DNA of 64,000 nt from JAUIIK01 sp041390865 (GTDB taxonomy: Bacteria; Chloroflexota; Chloroflexia; Thermomicrobiales; CFX8). A program made the translations under genes and the position numbers. This document shows positions 8,443 through 17,893 of the stretch, in pieces (the stretch's first letter is position 1; every line of letters starts with the position of its first letter). The DNA is taken from positions 1 to 64,000 of the forward strand of contig JAWKPC010000006.1 in assembly GCA_041390865.1 (NCBI GenBank). The letters run 5' to 3'. Below the pieces are notes generated by a model that was not told where the DNA came from, searched no databases, and saw nothing but the letters and a program-made list of their open reading frames with translations.

Positions 8443-10811
8443 GTCTTCTTTTCAAGAAGATGCGGCGCGACATAGATCGCCAACGGGGACAGTTCATCGC
8501 CGTTATCGTCACGATATTCCTCGGAATCACCCTGTTCGGAGCATCCTACGACGCCTACCAGAACCTGAGGGCTTCGTACGACAAGACATTCAGCGAACTT
8601 GCCGCCGCCGATCTGACCATATCTGGCGGAGAAACCAGCAACATCGCTCAGATGGCCGGACAGAACCCCGCAGTCGAAGCGGTCACGACCCGAACCGTCA
8701 TCGATCTCCCATTCCAGATCAGCGAATCGTCAAAGCTCATCGGCCGGGTGATCGGTATGCCGGTCAATGATCAACCGCCTGTCAATCAGGTCCAGTTGCT
8801 ATCAGGGAACTACCTATCGAGCGGCCAGCCTGACGGCGTTCTGGTAGAGCAGCACATGGCCGAACATTTCGATCTGTCTGCAGGCGATCAGTTCGTTGTC
8901 TCGGGCGCGAATGGCGATAGGTCGGTCACGGTGATCGGCACGGTAGCCTCGACAGAATACCTCTGGCCGGTCCGCAACAGGCAGGAAATCTTTCCGTCGC
9001 CCGACGAGTTTGGTGTTCTTTTCGTTCCAGAGGAAATGGCACGGGCTCTCGCAGGTGAGCAGAGCACGACTGAAGTGCTCGTGCGCTATCGGGCCTCATC
9101 AAATCGTCAGCAACTCGATCAGGAACTCGGCCAGACTGCAAATTCGGCGGGCGCAGTGGCCGTTGTGCCGCTGGATGAACAGCCCTCGAACGTGGCGTTG
9201 AGTCTCGACATCGACGGATTCCAGGAGATGTCGTTTCTGTTCCCTCTGCTATTTCTCATTGCCGCTGCCAGTGGAACGTATGTGCTTGCAAACCGCATCG
9301 TTCATGCCCAACGCTCGCAGATTGGCATGCTCATGGCGAACGGATTCAGCCACAGGACAATCCTCGGACACTACCTCAGCTACGGCATTTTCGTCGGGCT
9401 GGTCGGAGCGCTGCCAGGAGCAGTAGCGGGCGCGCTTCTGGCCCGTTCGGTTACAAGCCTCTACCTGTCAGAACTCTCTATTCCGGTAGCCGCAAGCACA
9501 GTCAGGCCGATAAGCATCCTGATCGGCATCGGGCTCGGGCTGCTGATGGGAGCTGTTGCGACGCTCGCTCCTGCGTGGACTGCTGCACGCTTGTCTCCAG
9601 TTAAGGCTATGCGGGGAATTAGCGCTTCCGGAACGGGAAGCCCAAGTCTCATCGAGCGTATTGTGCCGCCGCTCAAACGGACGTCAGCACGCTGGAAACT
9701 CGTGATGCGCGGTATCGGCCGCAGTAAGCAGCGTAGTTTGTCAACAGTTGTTGGCGTAATCCTCGCACTTGTATTGATTCTCGTGTCATGGAGCATGATA
9801 GATACCGTGAACATCCTGCTTGATCGACAGTTTGGCGAGATAGAGCAACAGGACGTCACCGTTTACTTCTCAGCGCCGGTGACGATAGGGCAACTGGATG
9901 AACTGCGTGCGATTGAAGGTGTCGAGCGAGTGGAGCCAACGATCGAGCTGTCGAGCACTATCCAGTTTCAGGGTCATCAGTATCCGACGACACTGATTGG
10001 ATTGGAACCAGATACCCGGCTTCATACATTTCGATCAGAAGATGGAAATCAACTTGAACTTCCAACGAGCGGCATTCTGGTTGGCCAGGCGCTTCGCGAT
10101 CAAATCGGGGTCGATCAAGGAGACCAGGTAACCCTTCAGATTCCGTCCCTGGCAACATCGACGGAAGCGACGATAGAGGGATTCGTAGACGAACCACTTG
10201 GCACCTTTGCCTATAGTCCCCTCTCTCAGGTAGCCGGCCTCTACCCGCAGAACACGCAGATCGACCGTATCAATGCCGCACTCATCTCATACAGCCCGAA
10301 CGTAGATCGTGAGGCGATCGGCAACCGGCTTGACTCGACACCAAACGTTGCAGCCACCCGTGATGCTCAGTACCTGGCGGACACGATGCGAAGCTATATG
10401 AGCCTCTTCTATGCCTTTGTGGGAGTTATGCTGATATTCGGCGGGGTCATGGCATTTTCGCTCATCTTCAATACGATGTTGGTAAACATCACCGAGCGGT
10501 CTGTCGAATTCGCGACACTCGAAGCAGCCGGTATGGAGGAGCGCTCTATCCAGAAGATCGTGGTAGCGGAGAACATGTTCCTCGTATCGCTTGCCATTGT
10601 TCCGGGACTGTTGACCGGTTACCTTTGCGCCCGATGGTTCATGGCGAGCTTCAGCACCGACCTCTTCCAGTTCGACCTTCAGGTCTACCCACCGACGTTC
10701 CTGCTCTCAGCCCTGGCGGTTATCGCCGTCGCGCTGCTCTCCCAATGGCCAGGGTTGCGCGTTATCTCACGCCTGGATCTTCCTCGCGTCATGCGAGAAC
10801 GACAGGGTTAG
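8436..10811 (+). CDS. FtsX-like ABC transporter permease
   Basis: A 791-residue permease with two FtsX-type halves. An N-terminal membrane helix ('FIAVIVTIFLGITLFGASYD') is followed by a large extracytoplasmic domain, then helices at about 265-380. A second helix near 440 is followed by another extracytoplasmic region, and three helices close the protein. Each half ends with the FtsX permease triplet ('GLGLLMGAVATLAPAW' and 'LLSALAVIAVALLSQW'). Members export lipoproteins, peptides or antibiotics, or transmit mechanical work to cell-wall enzymes; no substrate is evident. Overlap with the ATPase gene indicates a fixed operon. No accessory MacA-like adaptor is encoded nearby. Confidence 0.93.
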   Translation: MVGLLFKKMRRDIDRQRGQFIAVIVTIFLGITLFGASYDAYQNLRASYDKTFSELAAADLTISGGETSNIAQMAGQNPAVEAVTTRTVIDLPFQISESSKLIGRVIGMPVNDQPPVNQVQLLSGNYLSSGQPDGVLVEQHMAEHFDLSAGDQFVVSGANGDRSVTVIGTVASTEYLWPVRNRQEIFPSPDEFGVLFVPEEMARALAGEQSTTEVLVRYRASSNRQQLDQELGQTANSAGAVAVVPLDEQPSNVALSLDIDGFQEMSFLFPLLFLIAAASGTYVLANRIVHAQRSQIGMLMANGFSHRTILGHYLSYGIFVGLVGALPGAVAGALLARSVTSLYLSELSIPVAASTVRPISILIGIGLGLLMGAVATLAPAWTAARLSPVKAMRGISASGTGSPSLIERIVPPLKRTSARWKLVMRGIGRSKQRSLSTVVGVILALVLILVSWSMIDTVNILLDRQFGEIEQQDVTVYFSAPVTIGQLDELRAIEGVERVEPTIELSSTIQFQGHQYPTTLIGLEPDTRLHTFRSEDGNQLELPTSGILVGQALRDQIGVDQGDQVTLQIPSLATSTEATIEGFVDEPLGTFAYSPLSQVAGLYPQNTQIDRINAALISYSPNVDREAIGNRLDSTPNVAATRDAQYLADTMRSYMSLFYAFVGVMLIFGGVMAFSLIFNTMLVNITERSVEFATLEAAGMEERSIQKIVVAENMFLVSLAIVPGLLTGYLCARWFMASFSTDLFQFDLQVYPPTFLLSALAVIAVALLSQWPGLRVISRLDLPRVMRERQG

Positions 10812-10866
10812 GTGAGCGGCTATCGGCCCGCTGCACTCGCACGAAAGCGGTGCGCAGAGCAAGGAG

Positions 10867-12543
10867 CTAGAACTCCGTCACGACCGGCAGGATCATCGGG
10901 CGAATCTGCGCTCGCTTGAAGACGTAGCGGGCAATCGTGTCCTTGACCCGACTCACAAGGTAGCCGTAGGACATGTTGCCGCGGCGCAGGCTGCGCTCGA
11001 GGAACCGCGCCAGATCCGCCTGGGCGCCGTCGAGCAGTTTCTGACCCTCCCGGTCATCGAAGCCCTTGCCGGTCAGCTCGGGGCCGGCGACGAGAATCCC
11101 CTGGTCGAGATCGACGGCCAGCGTCGCGATGATGACCTGGGCATCGGCGAGCGAATCGGAGTTGCGGAGCACGACATTGCGATAGCGGTCGCGCCCCATG
11201 GCATCGACGAGCACAGCACCATGCGGGACCGCAGGCTCGAAGCCCCAGTCCTCGGACGAGATCGAAATCGGTCTACCCGACTCGGGAATGATGATGTTCG
11301 CGCGCGGCACATCAGCTTCGATCGCCATGTCGTGATAGAGATGGAGGTGGCGCGTTTCGCCGTGGATCGGCGCGACGAACTTCGGATTCACAACCTGGAT
11401 CAGGTGCTTCAGCTCCTCGCGGGCGGCGTGGCCCGAGACATGGACGTTCGGCTCGATCGCCGAGTAGATCACCTTCGCGCCCAGGCCGAACAGGCTATTG
11501 ATCGTTTGAGATACGGTCTCCTCGTTCCCGGGCACGGGAGTTGCGGAGAGAATGACGGTGTCGCCCTCGCGGACACTGAGTGTCGGGTGGTCGCCGCTGG
11601 CCATCCGGGACAGCGCAGCCTGGGCCTCCCCCTGCGAGCCGGTCGTCAGGATCAGGATCTCATGGTCCGGAAATCGGACGACTTCCTGCAATGGCCTGAT
11701 GATGCCCTCGGGGTCGTCGATATAGCCGAGCTCCTGGGCGATGCGCACCGAGTTTTCCATGCTCCGGCCGACGACGCCGACCTTTCGGCCATGCCGCGCC
11801 GCCGCTTCGATCGCCTGGTACAGCCGGGAGATATTCGACGCGAACGACGCCAGGAGTATCCGCCCCGGCGCGTCGCCGATGACCCGGTCGAGCGTGCCGG
11901 CGACAACCTGCTCCGTCTGCGTCCGGCCCGGGGTCTCGATGCGCGTCGCGTCGGAGAAGAGAACCAGAACGCCGTCATTGCCAAGCTCCCGCAGGCGCTG
12001 CTCGTCCGTGGCCGGTCCGAGCGGCGGGGTGCGGTCGAACTTGAAGTCGCCGGTATGGATGATCCGGCCGACTTCGCTATCGATCGCAACGGCCATCGAA
12101 CCGGGAATCGAGTGGGTGACGGGGATGAACTCGGCTTCGAACTCGTGGCCGATTGGATAGATCGATCCAGCCTCGACTTCGATGAGCTGGGCCAGATCGG
12201 TCATCTCGGCCTCTTCGAGCTTCGAGCGCACGAAAGCAAGCGCCAGGGGCGTGCCGTAGATCGGAATCGGGGCAATCTCCTTGAGCTGTGGGAGGACGTA
12301 CGGAATCGAGCCGATGTGATCTTCGTGCCCATGCGTGATCAGGAAACCGCGCATGCGGCTGCGATGGTGTTGGAGATAGGTCACATCGGGGATCACGAGG
12401 TCGATGCCTCGCATTTCCTCCTCGGGAAATTTGCAGCCGCAATCGATCACGACGAGGTCGCCGCGCAATTCGACGACCATCATGCTTTTCCCGATTTCGC
12501 CGCTACCGCCGAGCGGCGTCACTTTCAGTCTGGCTCCCGACAT
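10867..12543 (-). CDS. rnj: Ribonuclease J
   Basis: A 558-residue metallo-beta-lactamase/beta-CASP RNase. 'VTPLGGSGEIGKSMMVVE' is the RNase J N-terminus, 'LITHGHEDHIGSIPYVLPQL' the zinc-binding HxHxDH motif, 'IHTGDFKFD' the metal Asp, and 'VSGHAAREELKHLIQVVNPK' with 'PIHGETRHL' the beta-CASP motifs. The C-terminal 'RGNMSYGYLVSRVKDTIARY' domain drives dimerisation. It performs 5'-3' exonucleolytic and endonucleolytic mRNA and rRNA processing in bacteria lacking RNase E. Length and motif order are normal. It converges with the ABC permease gene across about 55 bp. Confidence 0.97.
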   Translation of the reverse strand: MSGARLKVTPLGGSGEIGKSMMVVELRGDLVVIDCGCKFPEEEMRGIDLVIPDVTYLQHHRSRMRGFLITHGHEDHIGSIPYVLPQLKEIAPIPIYGTPLALAFVRSKLEEAEMTDLAQLIEVEAGSIYPIGHEFEAEFIPVTHSIPGSMAVAIDSEVGRIIHTGDFKFDRTPPLGPATDEQRLRELGNDGVLVLFSDATRIETPGRTQTEQVVAGTLDRVIGDAPGRILLASFASNISRLYQAIEAAARHGRKVGVVGRSMENSVRIAQELGYIDDPEGIIRPLQEVVRFPDHEILILTTGSQGEAQAALSRMASGDHPTLSVREGDTVILSATPVPGNEETVSQTINSLFGLGAKVIYSAIEPNVHVSGHAAREELKHLIQVVNPKFVAPIHGETRHLHLYHDMAIEADVPRANIIIPESGRPISISSEDWGFEPAVPHGAVLVDAMGRDRYRNVVLRNSDSLADAQVIIATLAVDLDQGILVAGPELTGKGFDDREGQKLLDGAQADLARFLERSLRRGNMSYGYLVSRVKDTIARYVFKRAQIRPMILPVVTEF

Positions 12544-12726
12544 AACCTGTCACTCGTTCCGTCCTCATTCGATGAAGCCACGAAACCTCATCCCGTCGTT
12601 CGACTCCGCCAATCAAGCATACCCCGCGCTGAGCCGAACCACGTTTCTCGCTCGAACAGCCTACGGTATGGCAGGTCGTGATGTAGGCTAGTGACGGGAG
12701 TTTGTCTGGTGAAGGGGGACTGACCC

Positions 12727-13257
12727 GTGAGCGATGAAGCGAAGAACCTGGAAGACACTGGCGAGCAGAGTGGAATCCGGGAAACTACCTATAAGAAGCC
12801 TGCATCCCGGGAAGAAGCACCAGCCACCGAAGCGGTCCGGACCAGCCTCCAGAGTATCGAAGCCGAGACGGTCATGATGAACCGCTCCCAGAGCCAGACC
12901 GTCAACGGCAGCAGGGTCGTCATGGAACGGTCCGGCGCGAAATCGATCGAAGCCAGTTCGGCTCAGCTCGACAACTCTGGCGTCGTCTCGCTCGGCAGCG
13001 ACAATGCCGTGCTGCTGCGATCGAAAGCCGTTCAGGTCGTCAGCGACGAACTCCGTATGAACCGCAGCCGCGCCCTGATCATCTCGGCCGGAAATGCCGA
13101 GATCGAGAATTCCCGGATGGTCGTGTTTGCCGGCAACGCGAGCGGCGACGTCAAGACCGTCTTCACGCCGACGACGGCTGCCATCGCCGGAGCCGGGCTC
13201 GGCGTCGTGCTCCTCATCCTCGGCGCGCTGCTACGATCAATCACCGGCCGCGATTAG
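12727..13257 (+). CDS. Unknown repeat protein with C-terminal membrane anchor
   Basis: A 176-residue protein I do not recognise. After a charged N-terminus (about 1-45) it has a series of short Ser/Asn-rich strands at near-regular spacing, for example 'SQTVNGSRVVMERSGA', 'SSAQLDNSGVVSLGSDNA' and 'NAEIENSRMVVFAGNA', which suggest a small right-handed solenoid. A single hydrophobic helix ('AAIAGAGLGVVLLILGALLR') near the C-terminus would tail-anchor it in the membrane. There is no signal peptide, so the solenoid is probably cytoplasmic, somewhat like bactofilins. GTG start with AAGGGGGA upstream. It is divergent from RNase J. Confidence 0.7.
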   Translation: MSDEAKNLEDTGEQSGIRETTYKKPASREEAPATEAVRTSLQSIEAETVMMNRSQSQTVNGSRVVMERSGAKSIEASSAQLDNSGVVSLGSDNAVLLRSKAVQVVSDELRMNRSRALIISAGNAEIENSRMVVFAGNASGDVKTVFTPTTAAIAGAGLGVVLLILGALLRSITGRD

Positions 13258-13362
13258 GTATCACCGCTCGGTGCCGGCGTGAGACGAACGTTCAATAGTG
13301 GGCCATTCTGGTTAACGTGATGGCACGACTCAGCATTTTCGCTTCGATGAAGGAGAAAGATC

Positions 13363-13653
13363 ATGGCAGCTGGCCGCAATCTGATGAAGGTAATCCTCGG
13401 TTCCGCCGTCGGAACAGGCGTCGCGGCGCTGGTCGCGCGCAAGGCGCAGCAGGATGACCTGCCGGAAGAGGAGCGGGTGCCGCTGACCGAGACAGTCAAG
13501 ACAGCGCCGATCCGTCTCCGGGAGCGATGGGAACGAGCCAAGGAAGCCGGTGCTGAAGCCGAAGCCGAGGCGACCGCCCATCTCACGGCAGCCTTCCGCG
13601 ACAAAGTCAACGACCCCGACGCGCTGACCCCACCTCGCCCGCCGTCCCGCTAG
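13363..13653 (+). CDS. Small hypothetical protein, YtxH-like architecture
   Basis: A 96-residue protein with a short hydrophobic N-terminal stretch ('LMKVILGSAVGTGVAALVAR') followed by a charged Ala/Glu-rich helix ('REVERAKEAGAEAEAEATAH'-like) and a Pro-rich tail. This resembles YtxH/gas-vesicle-like small membrane-associated proteins in layout only; I cannot assign a family. AAGGAG lies 8 nt before the ATG, which supports real translation. It follows the solenoid gene by about 105 bp in the same direction. Confidence 0.6.
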   Translation: MAAGRNLMKVILGSAVGTGVAALVARKAQQDDLPEEERVPLTETVKTAPIRLRERWERAKEAGAEAEAEATAHLTAAFRDKVNDPDALTPPRPPSR

Positions 13654-14112
13654 ACGCCTTCGCGGGCGTTCTTCACCAGAACGATCCAGAAATCCATACC
13701 AGCGGATTCCCCCTGCCCCGGTCACAGCCGACATTTCCGGAATCGCCTGAAACGAACATCGGCCGTCTACACGGATTGTCGAGATTTGTGACCGTCCGGG
13801 CGTAATCTGCCACACCCCCGCCCATATGCGCAGGAACGTTCCAGAGCATGGCCGTCTCGGCGACCCCGGGACAGTCGAGAAGTGGCAGCAGCCGCCGCGC
13901 GACGCGCCATTCGGCTGGTTCGAAATCCGGGCAAGGAGATAGTTCTGCCTGTCCAATCCAATTCGAAACAGGTTCGCGCTCCAGGCTGAAGATTGACACG
14001 TTTTTGTTACATCTTTCACAAGCTTGTAGACGCTCTCACGACATCATCGCCCTGATCATCCTCCCGGTGAGTTGGATGCCGGTGCGTGTGCACCGCGCAG
14101 TGCGTGAATGAA
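13654..14112. other. Intergenic region without a supported gene
   Basis: About 460 bp between the small protein and the multicopper oxidase. Open frames here are shadows without SD or family features. A weak hairpin (GACGCC and GGCGTT near 13651-13675) may end the upstream gene. The promoter of the multicopper oxidase should lie in the less GC-rich stretch near 13990-14050, but I see no convincing boxes. Confidence 0.5.
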
Positions 14113-15219
14113 ATGGATGCGATACAGGTGATGCAGACAACGCGACGGAAGTTCATCGGTACCCTCGGCGCATTTGGCGTGGCAGCTGCAGGCGGCGGCC
14201 TCCTGAGCGCTTGCGGAGGCGGCAGCGACGACGACAGCGCGCTGGCGGCGGCTTCGACCGCTACCGAGCCGGACGCCACCGCGACGGAAGCGATGAGCGA
14301 CGAGCACAGCGGGGACGCCACGACAACCAGTGGCGGGGAAACCGTCGAAGAGATGGACGCCATGCATGAGGCGGGCATCACCTCCTTTCCCGCCGAGACG
14401 GCCGGGCTGGGTGGCCAGCCGCTCGAATACGAGATGGACGGCGACGTCAAGGTCTTCAAGCTGACCTGCCAGGTCGTCCCGCAGTGGGAATACTCGCCCG
14501 GCAAGTACGCTGAAATCTGGGCGTACAACGGCGTCACTCCCGGTCCCGAGATCCGGGTGACCGAGGGGGACAAGGTCCGCATCGAAGTCACGAACGAGTT
14601 GCAGGAAAGTACCGCTGTCCACTGGCATGGATTGATGGTGCCCAACAACATGGACGGCGTGCCGTTCATCACTCAGCCGCCGATCAAGCCCGGCGAGACG
14701 TTCGTCTACGAGTTCCCGATTCGCGAGGGCAACGCCGGTTCGCACATGTACCACTCACACCACAACTCGGCCGAGCAGGTCACCAAGGGGCTCCTCGGAG
14801 CCTTCATCGTCGAGCCGAAGGACCCGAGCACGCGCCCGGCCTTCGACAGCGAGTACACGATGATCCTGAACGACGGCCCGATCGGCGGCTTCACGATTAA
14901 CGGCAAGGGATTCCCGGCAACCCAACCGGTTGTCGCCAAGCTCGGCGAAAAGGTGCTGATTCGCTACATGAACGAAGGGTTGATGATCCATCCGATGCAC
15001 CTGCACGGGATGCCGCAAACAGTGATCGCCCAGGACGGCTACCTGCTGCCTCAGCCCTACAGATGCGACACGCTGAATGTCGCCCCCGGCCAGCGCTTCG
15101 AAGCGATCATCGAAGCGACGGAGCCCGGCGTCTGGGCATTCCACTGCCACATCCTGAGCCACGCCGAAACGCGCCACGGCATGTTCGGCATGGTCACGGC
15201 GATGATCGTCGAGGAGTAG
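14113..15219 (+). CDS. Multicopper oxidase (two-domain, Tat-exported)
   Basis: A protein of about 368 residues with a twin-arginine segment 'TTRRKFIGTLGAFGV' and a Cys in 'LLSACGGGSDDD' that could be lipidated, so it is probably exported folded and held at the cell surface. A low-complexity linker (about 35-80) precedes the cupredoxin domains. Copper-binding motifs are all present: 'VHWHGL', 'MYHSHHNS', 'HPMHLHG' and 'HCHILSHAETRHGM', which form the T1 and the T2/T3 trinuclear sites. It may oxidise Cu(I), phenolics or metal ions with O2. The start is uncertain: GTG 14086, ATG 14113 or ATG 14131; none has a good SD. Confidence 0.92.
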   Translation: MDAIQVMQTTRRKFIGTLGAFGVAAAGGGLLSACGGGSDDDSALAAASTATEPDATATEAMSDEHSGDATTTSGGETVEEMDAMHEAGITSFPAETAGLGGQPLEYEMDGDVKVFKLTCQVVPQWEYSPGKYAEIWAYNGVTPGPEIRVTEGDKVRIEVTNELQESTAVHWHGLMVPNNMDGVPFITQPPIKPGETFVYEFPIREGNAGSHMYHSHHNSAEQVTKGLLGAFIVEPKDPSTRPAFDSEYTMILNDGPIGGFTINGKGFPATQPVVAKLGEKVLIRYMNEGLMIHPMHLHGMPQTVIAQDGYLLPQPYRCDTLNVAPGQRFEAIIEATEPGVWAFHCHILSHAETRHGMFGMVTAMIVEE

Positions 15220-15253
15220 TTCCGGAATCTGTCCGATCCCCGGCAAGCACAGG

Positions 15254-15279
15254 GGCCGGCGGTGTAGCAACCGCCGGCC
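15254..15279 (+). terminator. Terminator-like hairpin after multicopper oxidase
   Basis: A perfect 10-bp stem (GGCCGGCGGT with ACCGCCGGCC) and a 6-nt loop, 35 bp downstream of the oxidase stop codon. There is no U-tract, as for most hairpins in this window. Confidence 0.6.
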
Positions 15280-15582
15280 TCCGATCCATTCGTTCCGCCG
15301 TCGAGTGTCGCTCGGTTACTCCCGACTTTTCACCGACGATACCGATGCCATCATGCCGTCTCACATGAGGATGTACCGCTTGTCATCGCCTGTTGAAAGC
15401 GAACGATCGATCTGCCCGGGCAGTTCCCACTTTCACGCCTCGTCTACCAAGCACGCTATCCTGACCGAAGCGGCAGCGGAGTGGAAGGGTTTCCACGGCG
15501 ACTTCCGGAGCTTCCAGGAAAGTGCGGGACGACATGACTGGACATATGAAGTCGGAATACACGGTTGCTGTGCCCTGTACCT

Positions 15583-15622
15583 GCAATGCGATGCATTGCC
15601 AACGTAGTGTACGCTACGTTGG
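15583..15622. repeat. Two abutting perfect palindromes
   Basis: GCAATGC-GAT-GCATTGC (15583-15599) runs directly into CCAACGTAG-TGTACG-CTACGTTGG (15599-15622), sharing one base. They lie in the roughly 560-bp gap between the converging multicopper oxidase and LLM genes, where I find no credible gene. They could be terminators, a regulator site, or a repeat-element end. Confidence 0.6.
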
Positions 15623-15785
15623 ACAGGACATTCAGGAAGTCCTCGACATGATTCCGTATCAAACCTATCGAGTGGCCTGATCCCTCTGCCTGTCGACGAC
15701 AGCCGGCATATCTCCAGGTACCTTCGCGGCGCCCGTGGAAATTCAAGCTGATAGCCGGGCTCCGGACACCGTGAGAGCAGACCAT

Positions 15786-16907
15786 TCAGCCAAGCTTGCG
15801 TTTGATGTTCCAGATCGACCAGAGACCGTAGATGGTCTGGCGCATCGAGAGCAGCGCGTTGGCCGGGATCAGCACGATGTGGCGGAGCCCCGCCTCGCCG
15901 AGATCGCGCAGGCGCCGCTCGACCTCGTCAGGCGTCCCGAAGATCCCTGCCCTCAGCACGATCTCGGGCGTCGCGGCGGCGAGCGCTTCTTCCCAACCGG
16001 CGCGGTCCAACTTCCCGGGCATGAAGTCCATCACACCCCGGAATTCCTCGCCGAGAGGATGGGTCAGTCCCTCCTCGCGCCAGGTTTCGGCAGCCATGGT
16101 CAGGGCGAGCAGCCGGATAGCCGGTTCGCCAAGGACGCCGGCAAGCTCGCGTTCGTCGGAGACCACCATCACGACGGATTGCATCGACGGCGTGATGATC
16201 CCCGGGTTTCGCCCGGCTTCCCGTGCCGCCTGCCGGATCGCAGCCAGCCCTTCCGCGTAGCGCTCCGGCGACATCACGAATCCGGGATACCAGCCATCGC
16301 CATACGTTCCGGTCAACCGGAGCATACGAGGCCCGCTCGCCCCGACCCAGATAGCCGGCTTCCGGCGCGGAGGAACGGGTAGATCCATGATCGCCTGTTC
16401 GAGCCGGAAGTGCTTACCGTCGAAGTCGAGCGGCGAACCGTCGTCGAGAAAATGCCGGAGGATCTGTAGCCCTTCCTCCAACCTGCCGACCGGCGCTGAC
16501 ATGTCGATGCCATAGGGTTCAGTATTCTCGCGCTCCCCGGCCCCGAGACCGAGAATCGGGGCGCGCTTCGTGAGATGGGCCAGGGTCACCATTGATTGGG
16601 CGAGAATGACCGGATGGTGACGGTTGACCTCGGTGACGCCGATGCCAAGCCGCATCCCTCCGGCACGTCCGGCCAGATAGCCCAGCATCGTCCGCCACTC
16701 GTAGTACTGGTGCGGGCTGGACCGTTGGCGGCCAACCCAGATGAAGTCCTCATCCCAGAGTGAAGCAGGGTAGAAGTCCTGGAGATGATCCCAGAGCATC
16801 AGCGTGTCGAACCGGCCCAGCCTCGCGCCCCAGGCCAGCATCTTCAGCTGACCGAGCGGCGGTTGCGGAGGTAGGTACAGGCCAATGTCGATGCGCTGAG
16901 AGGGCAT
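15786..16907 (-). CDS. LLM class F420-dependent oxidoreductase
   Basis: A 373-residue luciferase-like monooxygenase-fold enzyme. 'DIGLYLPPQPPLGQLKMLAW' opens the TIM barrel, and 'RLGIGVTEVNRHHPVILAQS' plus 'LGLGAGERENTEPYG' form the deazaflavin-binding loop typical of F420-dependent Mer/phthiodiolone-reductase-like members. 'KPAIWVGASGPRMLRLTGTYGDGWYPG' (here KPAIWVGASGPRMLRLTG, then TYGDGWYPG) is the conserved C-terminal phosphate site. It would transfer hydride between F420 and an unknown carbonyl or alkene substrate in the cytosol. It lies 23 bp after another LLM gene in the same direction, so the two likely form an operon. Confidence 0.9.
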   Translation of the reverse strand: MPSQRIDIGLYLPPQPPLGQLKMLAWGARLGRFDTLMLWDHLQDFYPASLWDEDFIWVGRQRSSPHQYYEWRTMLGYLAGRAGGMRLGIGVTEVNRHHPVILAQSMVTLAHLTKRAPILGLGAGERENTEPYGIDMSAPVGRLEEGLQILRHFLDDGSPLDFDGKHFRLEQAIMDLPVPPRRKPAIWVGASGPRMLRLTGTYGDGWYPGFVMSPERYAEGLAAIRQAAREAGRNPGIITPSMQSVVMVVSDERELAGVLGEPAIRLLALTMAAETWREEGLTHPLGEEFRGVMDFMPGKLDRAGWEEALAAATPEIVLRAGIFGTPDEVERRLRDLGEAGLRHIVLIPANALLSMRQTIYGLWSIWNIKRKLG

Positions 16908-16930
16908 AATTCTGGATCTCTGTTCTCACG

Positions 16931-17893
16931 TCACTCGCCCGCCAGTTCGGCGACAATCGGAGCGACGGTTTCGAGCAAGGCGTCTGAGAATACATAGTAC
17001 GAGAATCCATACTGATCCCGCCGGGCACGCATCTCCCGAACGATGTCATCGAGCGTCCCGATGAAGATGGACGGCATCGCCAGGACATCATCGATCTCCA
17101 TCCCGTTCCAACCTCGCTCTTCGATGAGGTCTGCGGCTGCTTGCCGCCGGTCGTCGGTCAGGACGATGGTCGGGATCAAGCTGAGCTCGATCTCGCTGTA
17201 GCGATCCCCCGCGCCTTCGCGAATCCAGGCAAGCTTGCGCTCGACTTCGGCGGGCATGCGCTCATCGGGAGTGTTCTCGACAACCCCGGTGGAAACGGAC
17301 GTCGTCAAGATACTCACGATGTCGGCATACCGGCCCGCCAGCCGGAGCATTCTCGGTTTCCCGCCCCCAACGAGCAACGGCGGCCCGGAGGGGTGCGCAG
17401 AGCGGGGGAAATTCTCGAGGTTCTTGACGGAATACTGCCGGCCACCGAAGGTCAGGCACTCTCCGCCGAGCAGCCGGCTGAGGATCTCGAGCGACTCCTC
17501 CAGCCGATCGATCCGGGCACCGGCCCGGTCGAGGTTCAGTCCGGCCGCTTCGTATTCAGACGCCAGCCATCCGGCGCCGATCCCGAGCTCGAAACGGCCG
17601 CCGGACAGGGCGTCAAGCGTCGCCGCTTCCTTGGCCAGAAAAGCGGGATGGCGAAAGTCGTTCGAGAAAACCAGCGTCCCGACATGCAGCCGTTCCGTCA
17701 CGGCAGCCGCTATCGCCAGCGCCGCCAATGGGGCAAGCTGCGGGCCGAAGAAGTCGGGCAGGATGTGGTCTCGAATCAGAAAGGTCGAGAAGCCCAGCAC
17801 TTCGACTCGCCGGACATGGTCGATCCAACCGTCCGGATCCACTCGTGCATCATTGACGACCCCGAACCTGAACGGATGATGGGGAATAGCCAT
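16931..17893 (-). CDS. LLM class F420-dependent oxidoreductase (TIGR03621-like)
   Basis: A 320-residue luciferase-fold enzyme. 'PFRFGVVNDARVDPDGWIDH' and 'VLGFSTFLIRDHILPDFFGP' match the TIGR03621 type of F420-dependent LLM proteins, with 'ELGIGAGWLASEYEAAGL' and 'PPLLVGGGKPRMLRLAGRYA' as cofactor-binding loops. The start at 17893 has GGAG 8 nt upstream; the frame extends to 17932 without a better SD. It is the first gene of a probable two-gene operon with the LLM gene that follows. Substrate unknown. Confidence 0.9.
   Translation of the reverse strand: MAIPHHPFRFGVVNDARVDPDGWIDHVRRVEVLGFSTFLIRDHILPDFFGPQLAPLAALAIAAAVTERLHVGTLVFSNDFRHPAFLAKEAATLDALSGGRFELGIGAGWLASEYEAAGLNLDRAGARIDRLEESLEILSRLLGGECLTFGGRQYSVKNLENFPRSAHPSGPPLLVGGGKPRMLRLAGRYADIVSILTTSVSTGVVENTPDERMPAEVERKLAWIREGAGDRYSEIELSLIPTIVLTDDRRQAAADLIEERGWNGMEIDDVLAMPSIFIGTLDDIVREMRARRDQYGFSYYVFSDALLETVAPIVAELAGE

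Noticed and set aside
11221..12681. 486-residue plus-strand frame opposite RNase J
   Set aside because: Antisense to a gene with complete RNase J motifs; composition dominated by Arg/Asp/Gly as in shadow frames.
15305..15607. 100-residue plus-strand frame after the multicopper oxidase
   Set aside because: No SD, no family features and its end runs through two palindromes.
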